A stretch of 64,000 bases of DNA from Scolanthus callimorphus (lineage: Eukaryota; Cnidaria; Anthozoa; Actiniaria; Edwardsiidae): contig CM066913.1 of the NCBI GenBank assembly GCA_033964015.1, positions 20,669,854 to 20,733,853 of the forward strand, read 5' to 3'. The position numbers and the translations under genes are program-made. The notes under the pieces are model-generated. The model saw nothing but the letters and a program-made list of their open reading frames with translations. It was not told the DNA's origin and did not search any database. This document shows, one piece after another, positions 22,901-29,800 of the stretch. Position 1 is the stretch's first letter, and every line of letters starts with the position of its first letter.

Positions 22901-24673
22901 GAAACCACTGCTCGCAGGGTAGATGCTGGCCATTTTGCATGACGTCTTTGCTAATCCGTTTGTTCATTCGCAGGGCTTGATCAACCCGAGCCCGCCCCAG
23001 GCCTCCTGCTAGACCCGGCCTTCTTGCAAGGCTCGTCACCAGTCCCTCCCGCCAGTGATGAACCCGAGGGTGAAGAGATCATGGAAGAGGAAACGTAAGT
23101 TCGCCACAACAGGCTGGATGTTAGCAGCGGTTTTAAAGTTCAAAGCGACTTCTCTGTGATTCAACAGTGGCGTACGCATTCGAGAGCAGATTTCGTATGA
23201 CTGTAAACCGTGCCGTGACACGGCGCGGCACTGTCGCGGTGGCGGTACGGAACCTGGCCTGCTGTAGATACCGAATGAAGAAAATGATCTCGAACTTAAA
23301 ATTACGATTATCATAAATTGTTAAATGGCCTTAAAATTACGATAATTATCATCATTTTGGGGACATGACTTACAGTAAAAACCCGCATAAAAGAACAAGT
23401 GGTTTAAGAACACTCAGGCTGAAATTTGGTCAAAAAGGTACCTTATACATAAGAACACATGCAGCCTGAAAAATGAAAATTGTTCTTGTATAAAAAATTG
23501 CTGCCAGTTAGTACAGTAACCCACTGTGTGGTAGAGTACCGAGGAGATCAATATAATGTGCTAGACCATAGTTCTACAGCAGGAATTCCAGGATACATGT
23601 AGCAATTGTTTTTTAGACTTGACTAATTGTTGGTACTAAATGACTGTCACCTTTCTACCAATCACATTCTTTATTTGACCTTAAGAACATTTGCAGAAAA
23701 CACCCAATATACAAGAACGAAATCAGCCTGATTCCCCAAAACACCTGTTCTTTTATGCGGGTTTTTACTGTATATCAGTTATCTTCGTTCTATTAAAACT
23801 ATTACTAGAACGAAGCAACGTGTATAAATGAACATGATCCAAAATAGTCCGAAAAAAAAAAACCTGGCCCCTACGCACAGCCCCCTTTCAGAGCGCTTGA
23901 TACAAGTGTACTACTTCAACCTAGAGCCATGTGGGCCACTTGCGCATGTCAAATAACCATGTCCCCAACATGATGATCATCGTTATTTTCAGGCCATTTA
24001 ACAATTGATAATAATCGTAATTTCAAGTTGGAGATCATGGTGGAATGAAATCGCGTAGTCGCGGCACGGTCGCGGCACAGCTTTGCCGCGGCACTTTTTA
24101 CGGGCATGCAAATTTGGATGGGGTACTTTGGTCCAAGTACTGCGCTGCATTCATGAGCTTTGGCCTGTAGATATGAAAAATCCTGTGTACACCCGAGGCT
24201 GTGTCTGCAACTTTTTAAAATCCTACGTACGCCAGTCGCCAGTGCATGGTTCATGATACACGAAGCAACGGTAATTGAAATAGGTGTACAACCATGTCTA
24301 GCAACTGGTGTACATTATACATGAAAACCTCAGAACAATTTTATTGACTTCCAAAACTAAAAGGTCGACTGACAAAAGCCATCTTTGTATTTGCCCCTGC
24401 AGTCCAACACAGACGAAGACGATTGAGCTGCAGCGCGGCCCCGAGGGACTGGGTTTCAGCATTGTTGGAGGTCACGGTAGTCCCCATGGCGACCTGCCCA
24501 TCTACGTCAAGACAGTCTTCCCGACAGGCGCCGCGTCCCGTGACGGCAGGCTCAAGCGTGGTGATCAGATCATAGCAGTGAATGGGCAAAGCCTTGTTGG
24601 CGTGTCACATGAATCGGCCGTGTCACAACTCAAGAAGACGCGCGGAAAGATTGTCTTGACCGTCTTGTCGTGA
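96..24673 (+). CDS. MPDZ: Multi-PDZ scaffold protein, MPDZ/PATJ family (3' part, 27 exons)
   Basis: This encodes a chain of PDZ domains. In the family, these bind C-terminal peptides of membrane proteins at cell junctions and polarity complexes. Exons traced: 96-168, 848-942, 1730-1907, 3229-3404, 3985-4159, 4879-5049, 6178-6348, 8999-9155, 9502-9540, 10109-10264, 11756-11996, 12754-12888, 14048-14243, 14389-14466, 15336-15829, 16690-16793, 17289-17363, 17510-17818, 18610-18758, 19114-19197, 19629-19746, 20427-20502, 21034-21064, 21646-21762, 22180-22330, 22974-23094, 24403-24673. All have AG/GT borders and fitting phases except two junctions that are one base short (after 15829 and 17818). 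They give about 1380 residues and nine PDZ domains with GLGF-type loops. The N-terminus, where an L27 domain would sit, is outside the window. Assignment to MPDZ rather than PATJ is not settled. Confidence 0.9.
2388..2501. mobile_element. Short palindromic MITE, TAGACTGC family, copy 1
   Basis: The element starts TAGACTGCTTGCAGTCCCTT and ends with its reverse complement. The 9-base sequence TGTTCAAGG flanks it on both sides (2379-2387 and 2502-2510), a clean target-site duplication. It is 114 bp, too small to code for anything. A 9-bp duplication suggests a Mutator-type transposase acting in trans (inference). A second copy lies at 41461-41661. Confidence 0.85.
3229..4159 (+). CDS. MPDZ: MPDZ-like: PDZ domain B (exons 3229-3404, 3985-4159)
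   Basis: The first exon carries a linker rich in Ser and acidic residues and then [19 protein letters not shown], the first strand and binding loop of a PDZ domain. The second exon gives [19 protein letters not shown] and the [12 protein letters not shown] turn, and ends in a helix and last strand ([11 protein letters not shown]). Phases fit on both sides. The intron between them (3405-3984) is short and ordinary. Confidence 0.9.
4426..4682. mobile_element. MITE with AAGGGAGCCTG ends, copy 1
   Basis: It begins AAGGGAGCCTGCCACGCAAC and ends in GACAGACTCCCTT, imperfect terminal inverted repeats. TA lies on each side. A copy of nearly the same length lies at 55450-55702. The element sits in an intron of the multi-PDZ gene. 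Confidence 0.75.
4879..6348 (+). CDS. MPDZ: MPDZ-like: inter-PDZ linker exons (4879-5049, 6178-6348)
   Basis: Two exons of exactly 171 bases each connect PDZ B and C. The first is a proline- and acid-rich linker, including [17 protein letters not shown]. The second has a Ser/Glu stretch and ends [14 protein letters not shown], which is the first strand of PDZ domain C. Both start and end in phase 1. The 1.1-kb intron between them contains the palindromic element at 5457-5899. Confidence 0.85.
5143..5164. repeat. G homopolymer-rich run
   Basis: A run of nearly uninterrupted G, with a single A near each end, just after the exon at 4879-5049. Homopolymers like this are error-prone in assemblies. 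Confidence 0.8.
5457..5899. mobile_element. Harbinger-like MITE with TTGTCGCGCAAC subrepeats
   Basis: Terminal inverted repeats of about 65 bp (5457-5521 and 5837-5899) start AGCCGGGGAAATACGAGGC. TTA flanks the element on both sides (5454-5456 and 5900-5902), the duplication expected of PIF/Harbinger elements. Inside, the word TTGTCGCGCAAC recurs in both orientations. No transposase is encoded. The short reading frames across it are by-products of the palindrome. Confidence 0.8.
5940..6135. repeat. Dispersed repeat containing CCATGGGAAA words
   Basis: This stretch (TTTCTGCTGAAATCCATCCA, then CATGGGAAAG, then ATGGATGGGTT near the end) is closely similar to 37563-37715 and partly to 36715-36760. 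It has weak inverted symmetry around the central GAAGTGTTCGG. It lies directly upstream of the acceptor of the exon at 6178. The family is not recognised. Confidence 0.6.
6178..10264 (+). CDS. MPDZ: MPDZ-like: PDZ domain C and following linker (exons 6178-6348, 8999-9155, 9502-9540, 10109-10264)
   Basis: The binding loop is split by the intron at 6348: KL then [10 protein letters not shown]. This KLGV form departs from the usual GLGF. The domain continues [20 protein letters not shown] and HAARAVLRKQ. The tiny exon 9502-9540 (39 bases) supplies the helix end QSLQKDIV. The next exon closes the domain (FTYIES) and continues as a Ser/Gln-rich linker. Phases 1, 2, 2, 2 fit throughout. The 2.65-kb intron at 6349-8998 holds the LINE copy. 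Confidence 0.87.
6640..8957 (+). mobile_element. Jockey/CR1-like non-LTR retrotransposon (LINE), 5'-truncated and frame-broken
   Basis: A reverse transcriptase reading runs along the + strand but changes frame at about 6880, 7293, 7507, 7920 and 8610. Recognisable blocks are [38 protein letters not shown], a YADDT catalytic box near 8001 and a C-terminal RNA-binding-like tail ([14 protein letters not shown]). The 3' end is a short ATGT tandem tail (about 8925-8945), as in many CR1/Jockey elements. The endonuclease domain is not visible, so the copy looks 5'-truncated. The left border is approximate. It lies in the same orientation as the host gene, in its 2.65-kb intron. Confidence 0.85.
10779..11463. 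mobile_element. Palindromic element flanked by TA, GTCTAGTCGCC ends
   Basis: The left end GTCTAGTCGCCAGAGGGGGT is mirrored at the right end (ACCCCTCTGGCGACTAGAC). The inner halves also match (for example TTTTATAGACTGTA against TACAGTCTATAAAA), so almost all 685 bp can fold as one long hairpin. TA lies on each side. No protein is encoded. Confidence 0.75.
11468..11673. mobile_element. GATCGATC-rich palindromic element
   Basis: GGGGTACGAACGATCGATCG on the left pairs with CGATCGATCGTTTGTACCCC on the right. The interior adds further GATCGATC and TTCGATY words, with GTTAAC near both ends. About 205 bp can fold on itself. It abuts the element at 10779-11463. Outside both lies another matching pair (CTACCGAAATCACAACTG at 10751 and its partner near 11680-11700), so the two may sit inside an older inverted-repeat element. 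Confidence 0.65.
11756..12888 (+). CDS. MPDZ: MPDZ-like: PDZ domain D (exons 11756-11996, 12754-12888)
   Basis: After a Pro-rich stretch, the first exon reads [20 protein letters not shown] and ends in LRTGDQILE. The next exon begins [18 protein letters not shown] and ends the fold with VRLAVRTPD. The LE/VNG split matches the intron position in PDZ domains A, G and others in this gene, which suggests domain duplication with conserved introns. Both splice ends are phase 0. The intron between them carries two small palindromic elements. Confidence 0.9.
12052..12193. mobile_element. Short MITE, TTTCCATATAGTCTTATCTG ends
   Basis: About 60-bp arms starting TTTCCATATAGTCTTATCTG face each other around a 25-bp centre. 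TTA lies at both borders, hinting at a Harbinger-type origin. It lies in the intron between the exons of PDZ domain D. Confidence 0.7.
12497..12668. repeat. Imperfect inverted repeat
   Basis: The arms (12497-12560: CGCGAAAGCCAACACCACTT and onward; 12602-12668 its partner) flank about 40 bp. Borders and target duplication were not resolved. Confidence 0.5.
13560..13760. repeat. AT-rich diverged duplication in intron
   Basis: The phrase CCACTTATAAAATACACCATTGCTG near 13580 recurs in altered form near 13700, each followed by GTTTGTAATGTAAT-type text. No gene signal is seen in the intron 12889-14047 apart from this. Confidence 0.45.
14048..15829 (+). CDS. MPDZ: MPDZ-like: linker and PDZ domain E (exons 14048-14243, 14389-14466, 15336-15829)
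   Basis: Exon 14048-14243 is a linker ending at RI. Exon 14389-14466 gives [17 protein letters not shown], close to the LKxxYPDxxGE lead-in known before one MPDZ/PATJ PDZ domain. The binding loop [12 protein letters not shown] spans the intron. The large third exon (494 bases) completes the domain ([34 protein letters not shown]) and adds a Pro/Ser-rich linker before EYIDFVK, the first strand of the next domain. Its donor is in phase 0 but the next acceptor needs phase 1 (see findings). Confidence 0.87.
16150..16480. repeat. Dispersed CCTGGAAA repeat
   Basis: Many copies of TCCTGGAAAGTCCTGGAA-like words in an intron. The same family appears at 20550-20905, 27080-27170 and, in reverse, at 39696-39905. 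Confidence 0.6.
16690..17818 (+). CDS. MPDZ: MPDZ-like: PDZ domain F and proline-rich linker (exons 16690-16793, 17289-17363, 17510-17818)
   Basis: The exons read [14 protein letters not shown], then [20 protein letters not shown], then [19 protein letters not shown], a complete PDZ domain. The third exon continues into a low-complexity tail. Four PPVVA units are encoded by a 15-base tandem repeat near 17610-17670, followed by five SPR-type units. Such linkers are usually disordered, and may bind SH3 or WW domains. The end of this exon is one base short of the phase required by the next acceptor. Confidence 0.87.
17605..17670 (+). repeat. Coding minisatellite, PPVVA x4
   Basis: Four 15-base units (CCCCCAGTGGTAGCT and near variants) lie inside the exon 17510-17818 and encode the pentapeptide PPVVA four times. 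Length variation between alleles is likely. The unit length keeps the frame. Confidence 0.85.
18610..19746 (+). CDS. MPDZ: MPDZ-like: PDZ domain G (exons 18610-18758, 19114-19197, 19629-19746)
   Basis: The first exon is a Pro-rich lead followed by [19 protein letters not shown]. The second gives [18 protein letters not shown] and GDQILE. The third begins [18 protein letters not shown] and closes with VRLKVLRDE. Reading the first exon from phase 0 hits an immediate stop (TGA within the first 15 bases), so it must be entered in phase 1. Confidence 0.88.
18893..18919. repeat. GAT trinucleotide microsatellite
   Basis: About eight ATG/GAT units in an intron of the multi-PDZ gene. Confidence 0.85.
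19878..20091. mobile_element. MITE of the CTCGTACCCAGAGC family, inserted into a SINE
   Basis: The ends CATTCTTGTACCGAGAGCTC and GAGCTCTGGGTTCGAGAATG are inverted repeats. The flanks GTAGTGCGT (19869-19877) and GTAGTGTAT (20092-20100) match at 7 of 9 bases, a decayed 9-bp duplication. SINE sequence resumes on both sides, so the MITE is the younger insertion. Confidence 0.7.
20092..20293 (-). mobile_element. tRNA-derived SINE, 5' part (interrupted copy)
   Basis: This stretch closely matches 62950-63165, including GTATGTGAGAGAC, GGTTTAACGTCCTTATCCGA and AAAGACCCTGAGTGTTGG. It ends in a decayed tRNA-like head (read on the - strand). The rest of the copy appears to continue at about 19800-19877, left of the inserted MITE. 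Confidence 0.65.
20427..22330 (+). CDS. MPDZ: MPDZ-like: PDZ domain H (exons 20427-20502, 21034-21064, 21646-21762, 22180-22330)
   Basis: The reading runs through four exons: [20 protein letters not shown], then the 31-base exon [11 protein letters not shown], then [19 protein letters not shown] with [19 protein letters not shown], then [13 protein letters not shown] and a Ser/Asn-rich linker. The intron at 21065-21645 is a long pyrimidine-rich tandem repeat. Phases 2, 0, 0, 1 all fit. Confidence 0.88.
20550..20905 (+). repeat. Dispersed repeat ending GTGGGAACCC
   Basis: It contains CCTGGAAAGTCAT words, a middle block (AAAGGAACCCGAATAAAAAC) and the end CAAATTTGAAAGCC...GGGAACCC. The reverse complement, with the same order of blocks, lies at about 39696-39905, so this is a real dispersed family. 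Family not recognised; no coding potential seen. Confidence 0.65.
21120..21430. repeat. Pyrimidine-rich tandem repeat, period about 62 bp
   Basis: Four to five units with TTTGCTCGTTTCTCTCTCRT and TTTATCTTTGTCTTTSGTGT fill most of the intron 21065-21645. Reading frames across it are repeat artefacts (strings of Phe, Leu, Ser, Cys and Val). Confidence 0.85.
22645..22822. repeat. Three tandem 56-bp units, each with a CGCCGTTAATTAACGGCG palindrome
   Basis: Each unit reads TTTACTATATATGTTAGAAG and then the 18-base palindrome. It is perfect in units 1 (22685-22702) and 3 (22797-22814), with one mismatch in unit 2 (22741-22758). It lies in the intron 22331-22973. Confidence 0.85.
22974..24673 (+). 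CDS. MPDZ: MPDZ-like: acidic linker and last PDZ domain I, with stop (exons 22974-23094, 24403-24673)
   Basis: Exon 22974-23094 is a Pro/Glu-rich linker ending [10 protein letters not shown]. The terminal exon encodes a whole PDZ domain: [59 protein letters not shown] and KIVLTVLS, followed by TGA at 24671-24673. A single-exon last PDZ that stops right after its final strand is typical of the C-terminus of MPDZ/PATJ proteins. The 1.3-kb intron before it contains nested inverted repeats. Confidence 0.92.
23150..24245. mobile_element. Inverted-repeat element interrupted by a mariner-like MITE
   Basis: The arms at about 23165-23365 and 23955-24240 are imperfect reverse complements (for example AAATTACGATTATCATAAAT against its partner near 24010, and CAGTGGCGTACG near 23167 against CGTACGCCAGT near 24225). 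A smaller element with its own TA duplication (23373-23770) sits between them. No reading frame of note. Confidence 0.65.
23373..23770. mobile_element. Tc1/mariner-type MITE (CAGTAAAAACCCGC ends, TA duplication)
   Basis: The left end CAGTAAAAACCCGCATAAAA and the right end TTTTATGCGGGTTTTTACTG are perfect inverted repeats. TA lies on each side (23371-23372 and 23771-23772). CAGT ends with a TA target are the signature of Tc1/mariner relatives. It is about 398 bp with no transposase. A fragment with the same end word lies at about 9985-10022. Confidence 0.85.
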
Positions 24674-26831
24674 GAGTAGGATACTTCCAATGAATCATTG
24701 CGATGCGAGCATGAAATCGAGGCCATGGCCAATGGACCAACCTCGTCCCCAGGGTCTTCTCGGTCGTTTTCAAAATGGCGGTTAGCTCGAGAGAAGACCC
24801 TGGGGGAGGCTGAGTCACATGACCACTGTTTGAAAACATTGGAACGAGGTTTGTTCTTTGTTTCGAGATGGTCATGTGACTCAGCCTCCCCAGGGTCTTC
24901 TCTCGAGCTAACCGCCATTTTGAAAACGACCGAGAAGACCCTGGGGACGAGGTTGCCAATGGACCTGAAAAACGCGCGCGTTGCATTCTAGTAAATGTAA
25001 CTCTCTTCCTATATTAGCGCGCGCAATCGGTTTAACTGGAACAGTCCATTTGTCAACACACAAAACCGTCTTCCACTTGAAAATTCACTACTGCCAAAGG
25101 CTCCTAATTCCCGCAATATAATAATTTCGAAAATAAGGCTTTAGACCGTGGATGAAAGACAAACATGCTCCAAACTGTAAACGTTTACGTACATGGGAGC
25201 CTGCGCAGTACGTTACCAAATGTTGATAACCCACATGGAGAAGGTTGAACCGAAAATGTAAGTATAAGTTAATGGCGAGGGGAGGGTGGTCGGTGGGGCG
25301 GCAACCCACTGTCTCATGGTGGCACAAATTCTTGAGATTCTTCAAAACACATTGAACGCTCTATTCAAGAAAATTTGAATAGATTGAGAATTCTTGAGAT
25401 TCTTCAAACCACTTTCAACGCTCTATTCAATAGATTTTATTAGTGATGAATTAGATATCAATTCTGATCAGAATAGAGGTTGAAGGCTGCTCAATGATAG
25501 AATTTCAATATTTACATATGTAGATTTGCATTGATTTTATACTGAATAATCTTAACAAAAGTAAAGTTTTTATTAGCGTCACATAGTGTGAAATTGATAT
25601 GTACATGTCAGGAGAATATATTACGCGATTAAAACAAGTTTTATTTAGAGATCTGTCTTTCTATCTGTCTCCCTGCATGCCTACCTTAATCTACCTTAAT
25701 TGATGATAAAAAGGAAAAGTAAGGCCTTGGGCGAACGTTGAATTCAAGTCGCGTCGATTACATTATTTTCCAAAGATTGCAATTTCAAATACAAATTATC
25801 TATTGTTTTAAATGTATTCGAGGAGAGTTTAATTTGCTTAGCACATGAATAATCGCTATATATAATTTTTATAGGAAATGATGGGTACTGAAAATTTCTC
25901 GTAATAAAAATCCGAGCCCAGCAGGAATTTATTATTTTTTAATTCGACGTTTGCCCAGGCCTATTGCGTCTCAATCGAACCCCAGTCGTTACTTGTGTTT
26001 CTTTCCGTTAATCCGTTTCATGTAAGTGCGTTTTTGCGTTACTGGAATGTTAGCGGTATTGCGTTACTTGGCAAACGCCCTAAAGACGATGGTCTACAAT
26101 TGTTGGCCTCTTGGTTGCTTCACATAGGAACATGCACCAATAATCTGTTGCAGCGTTTTAGTAAAGACTGTAGGGCTCAAAATTGCGACCATCCGCTGCG
26201 ACTACTTGTTCATGTTCGTTGCCAAACTGGCATCGTCCCTTTACTAATACAAAGCGGCTCATAAGGACTATTTTGGCGGCCAAGTTGTTTCCAATGGCGA
26301 TGTGATAAGCCACGCAGTGGTCAGATATAACGATTAAGGCATCCATAAATCCCATCTATAGATCCTATTCAAAGGATCTACAGAATCTACATTCCCAGGA
26401 GCCCATGATTTCGAGCTTCCATCTGAGATACATTCTTGAAAACGCGTTTTGACTGACCAGCTATTTTTAGAAACAGTTTTCTATTGTTAAACGTAGGTCA
26501 GTTGTGGCAAGGCAAGAAGTCAACATAACCCTCTTTCAAGAGTAACAGTGTTGCAAAAATAATTTTTGAGTTGTGTGGCCTTCAAGGGAATCAGACCTTT
26601 GGAAAACAATAGAAAACTGCTTCTAAAAATAGCCATGCCAGTCAAACTGCTGCCTCCATAGCCTAGTAGAGATGAAAGCTCCTACTCGTGGACTCCTGAC
26701 AGTTCAGATCTTTTCGAAAATCACCTGATCATCAGATGAAGTAATCGCTGTTTCTAATCCAAGCCACTCGACGTCTTCCATCTAATGACCACTGCGATTC
26801 TCCAGTTGTGGATCTAGATGTTGACGACTGA
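24674..26831. other. Intergenic region between convergent MPDZ-like and PPWD1 genes
   Basis: It is 2.2 kb between the two stop codons, so it holds both 3' UTRs. Contents seen: the palindromic MITE 24738-24955, a 59-bp tandem duplication (ATTCTTGAGATTCTTCAAA at 25332 and 25390), an inverted repeat at about 26446-26640 (TATTTTTAGAAACAGTTTTC and its partner), and otherwise AT-rich sequence. No further gene is supported. Confidence 0.6.
24738..24955. mobile_element. Palindromic MITE of the CTCGTACCCAG family, with 9-bp duplication
   Basis: The ends CAACCTCGTCCCCAGGGTCT and its reverse complement are perfect, and the arms extend about 90 bp each around a 38-bp loop. CCAATGGAC occurs directly on both sides (24729-24737 and 24956-24964). 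It begins 64 bp after the stop codon of the multi-PDZ gene, so it probably lies in its 3' UTR. Confidence 0.85.
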
Positions 26832-29800
26832 CTAGTCCTTGAGCGTGATGTTGATAATTTTCACGTCCTCGTAAGGTTTGTCGTTCTTCGGATTCGTCTT
26901 GACCAAGCTCATCTGTTGAACCACGTCCATTCCCTTCACGACTCTCCCGAATATCGTGTGCTTGTTGTCTAGCCAGGGCTGGGGAGAGAAACCGTTCATC
27001 TCAGCAACAGAACATTGTGCTGCCTCGTACCTATGCGTTTCAGGGCAAAAACCCGCGGCGATCCGCGAAGGGTAAAACAGGGTCCGTACAGGTTTTGGAA
27101 AGTTTTGGAAATTGATAATGCCATTTTCCAGGACCTGGAAAGTTTTGGAAAAAGGAGCTTTTTAATGGGCTATGGAAAAGTTATCAATTTTCGTCTCCAC
27201 TTTCTGAAATTATATAGAGGATATTACATGGCCGCGCGGAGATACGAATTTTATCTTCGAGTGTTGAAAATGTATCTCACGAGTGAGCGCAGCGAACTTG
27301 CCTTTGCATCCAGCAAAGGCAAGTGTGATATTTTCACATGTGAAAATAACATGATATTTTCACGTGTGACGATATCAAGTTTTCGCGCGGGAGATCACCT
27401 GGTATTTTATTGGTGTTATATAATAAAATTATATATTATGTCTGCCCATTCATTGTATTGTATTTATTGATAACCAGAAACATATAAGTGAGTTGAAACG
27501 TGTAACACACATACATTGCTTTAGTGCCAAGCTGCGGAATATTCGCAGAATAAACAATTGAACTGATTTTGAAAATAATGTTGTTGAAAGACTTCAAGAT
27601 GTTTAATGTTAGTATATTATCACTTTCCACTGTTGCTCTTCTTTATTTAAGCGAAAAATGAAATATTATGCAAAGAAAACCTGCTTGGGTTAGCAGTCGA
27701 GAGTTCATTATTGACAAAATATGGTCATAAACTCGATACGAATAATCCGAAGCATGGTTCACCGTTACATGTTTCAACTAAGTTATATGTTTCTGTTGAT
27801 AACCTACCGGAAAAAAAATAAAATTGAAAAAATACGTTATAAATACGCACTGAACACTATCGTGAGTGTTTTTTAATTTGATTGTTTTTAATTCTTGAAT
27901 TCCACTCATTTGTTTTCATAGTGTGGTTTTGGAAATTTAGGTCAGTGGGCTTCGGAAAAAAAATAAGGAGCGGGAACCATAGTTCATCAGAAACGGAATC
28001 CAAGGAGGTATTGTTGGTACAACTTGCGTTAGTCATAACAAAGGAGTTTTGGTTTGGTCACGACCAAGGAGTTTTTGGTTTGGTCGCGACCAAGGAGTTT
28101 TTGGTTCGGTTGCGACTAAGGAGTTTTTGGTTCGGTCGCGACTAAGGAGTTTTTGGTTCGGTCGCGACTAAGGAGTTTTTGGTTCGGTCGCGACTAAGGA
28201 GTTTTTGGTTCGGTCGCGACTAAGGAGTTTTTGGTTCGGTCGCGACTAACGAGTTTTTGGTTCGGTCGCGACTAAGGAGTTTTTGTTTCGGTCGCGACTA
28301 AGGAGTTTTGGTTTGGTCACGACCAAGGAGTTTTTGGTTTGGTCGCGACTAAGGAGTTTTTGGTTCGGTTGCGACTAAGGAGTTTTTGGTTTGGTCGCGA
28401 CTAAGGAGTTTTTGGTTCGGTCGCGACTAAGGAGTTTTTGGTTCGGTCGCGACTAAGGAGTTTTTGGTTCGGTCGCGTTAAACCAGTTTACAGGTGGTAA
28501 AATTAAACTGGTGCAAGAGTTCATAACTAAGAGTGAACAACTCCGATATATATAGTGCAGGAATTTGGTGAAAAATTGTTCATTTTGATGGAAAAAGCAT
28601 GAAACTTGGCAGGATAATAGAGCTTCCCATGCTGAGCAATTCTGGATGTAGACCCACCCTAAATAATGCATACTTCCAGTTTTATAGCAGTGGAATTAAT
28701 TATCCTTTAAACTAGTCAAACGACATGTTGCCTTTTATGTTCATACATGAAATTTTGTATCGTGATAGAGTATTGATGAATCTACAATTCTACAATAAGT
28801 GGCACCCCCTGATCATGTATTTCCAGTGTACCAAGGTGGAATTCATTATTGCATAAAATCAGTAACAGAGGGCATTGCCTTCAGGATACACGCATGGACT
28901 TTATGTGACAACCGACCATAGTGATTTGGTCTAATCGGCATGTATACCCACGCCCTAAGTCATGTACTAAGTCATGTATTTCCAGTTTTATCAAAGTGGA
29001 ATTCATTAATTTATTAAGGGTATTCAGGGGCGTAGCCAGCACTTATGAGAGGGGGGTTCCAAAATTCAAAAAATAAAAAACTCCACATAAATCGGCCGTT
29101 TTTTGCGTTCTCGCCACAGGAAACCAAGCCAAAAATATTGATCTCGGGAAAAAACTAGCGTTTGAAGAAATTTGCTACATTTTATTGGAGCTTTTATTTG
29201 TTGTCTATTAGATATTTGCCGAATTTTAGTAATAAGTCGGTCCAGAACAGAGGCGAGGGGGGGTTCCGCTGCGGGAGAGGGGGGGTTCCGGAACCCCTGG
29301 AACCCCCCCTGGCTACGCCCCTGGTATTATGCTTTTGAAGATCAATAGTAAAATTCGGTATTTTAATAGTGTATCGCATGTTTTACAATTCATGATCAAG
29401 CAAGTCCCCCTCGTCGTATGCTTCGAGTGTCAAGGATGGAATAAATCATAACACGATTTCAGTAACAAAATTAACAAAATAATTCCTGCGACTGCTGACG
29501 TCCACCATGTGACTGTGGTCAACATGTAACGCCACGCCTTTGAACCCAGGAACTCGCAGTTTTGTGACATTGGAATCAATTGCGTTTCATGAGAGTTCTT
29601 TTCCTAAAGAAGTAGCCACAAAAGAAACAGTTCTATATTTTTTTCTAACAACATGATGAATTAATCGTCCTTGCTTGTGGGAGTCACTATAAACTATAAA
29701 AAAATAACAAATACCATATCCTCGGTTTATCTGACTTGTCTCCTTTCCATTGCACACCGATGTGTTGTTCCTATCCACTATTCCCGCCATATTCGATTAT

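Noticed and set aside
24565..24991. Several frames of about 100-120 codons on both strands
   Set aside because: They run through the palindromic MITE 24738-24955 and the antisense of the last PDZ exon.
28041..28477. A CRISPR-like array
   Set aside because: The units are directly contiguous with no unique spacers and lie in a eukaryotic intron. It is a minisatellite.
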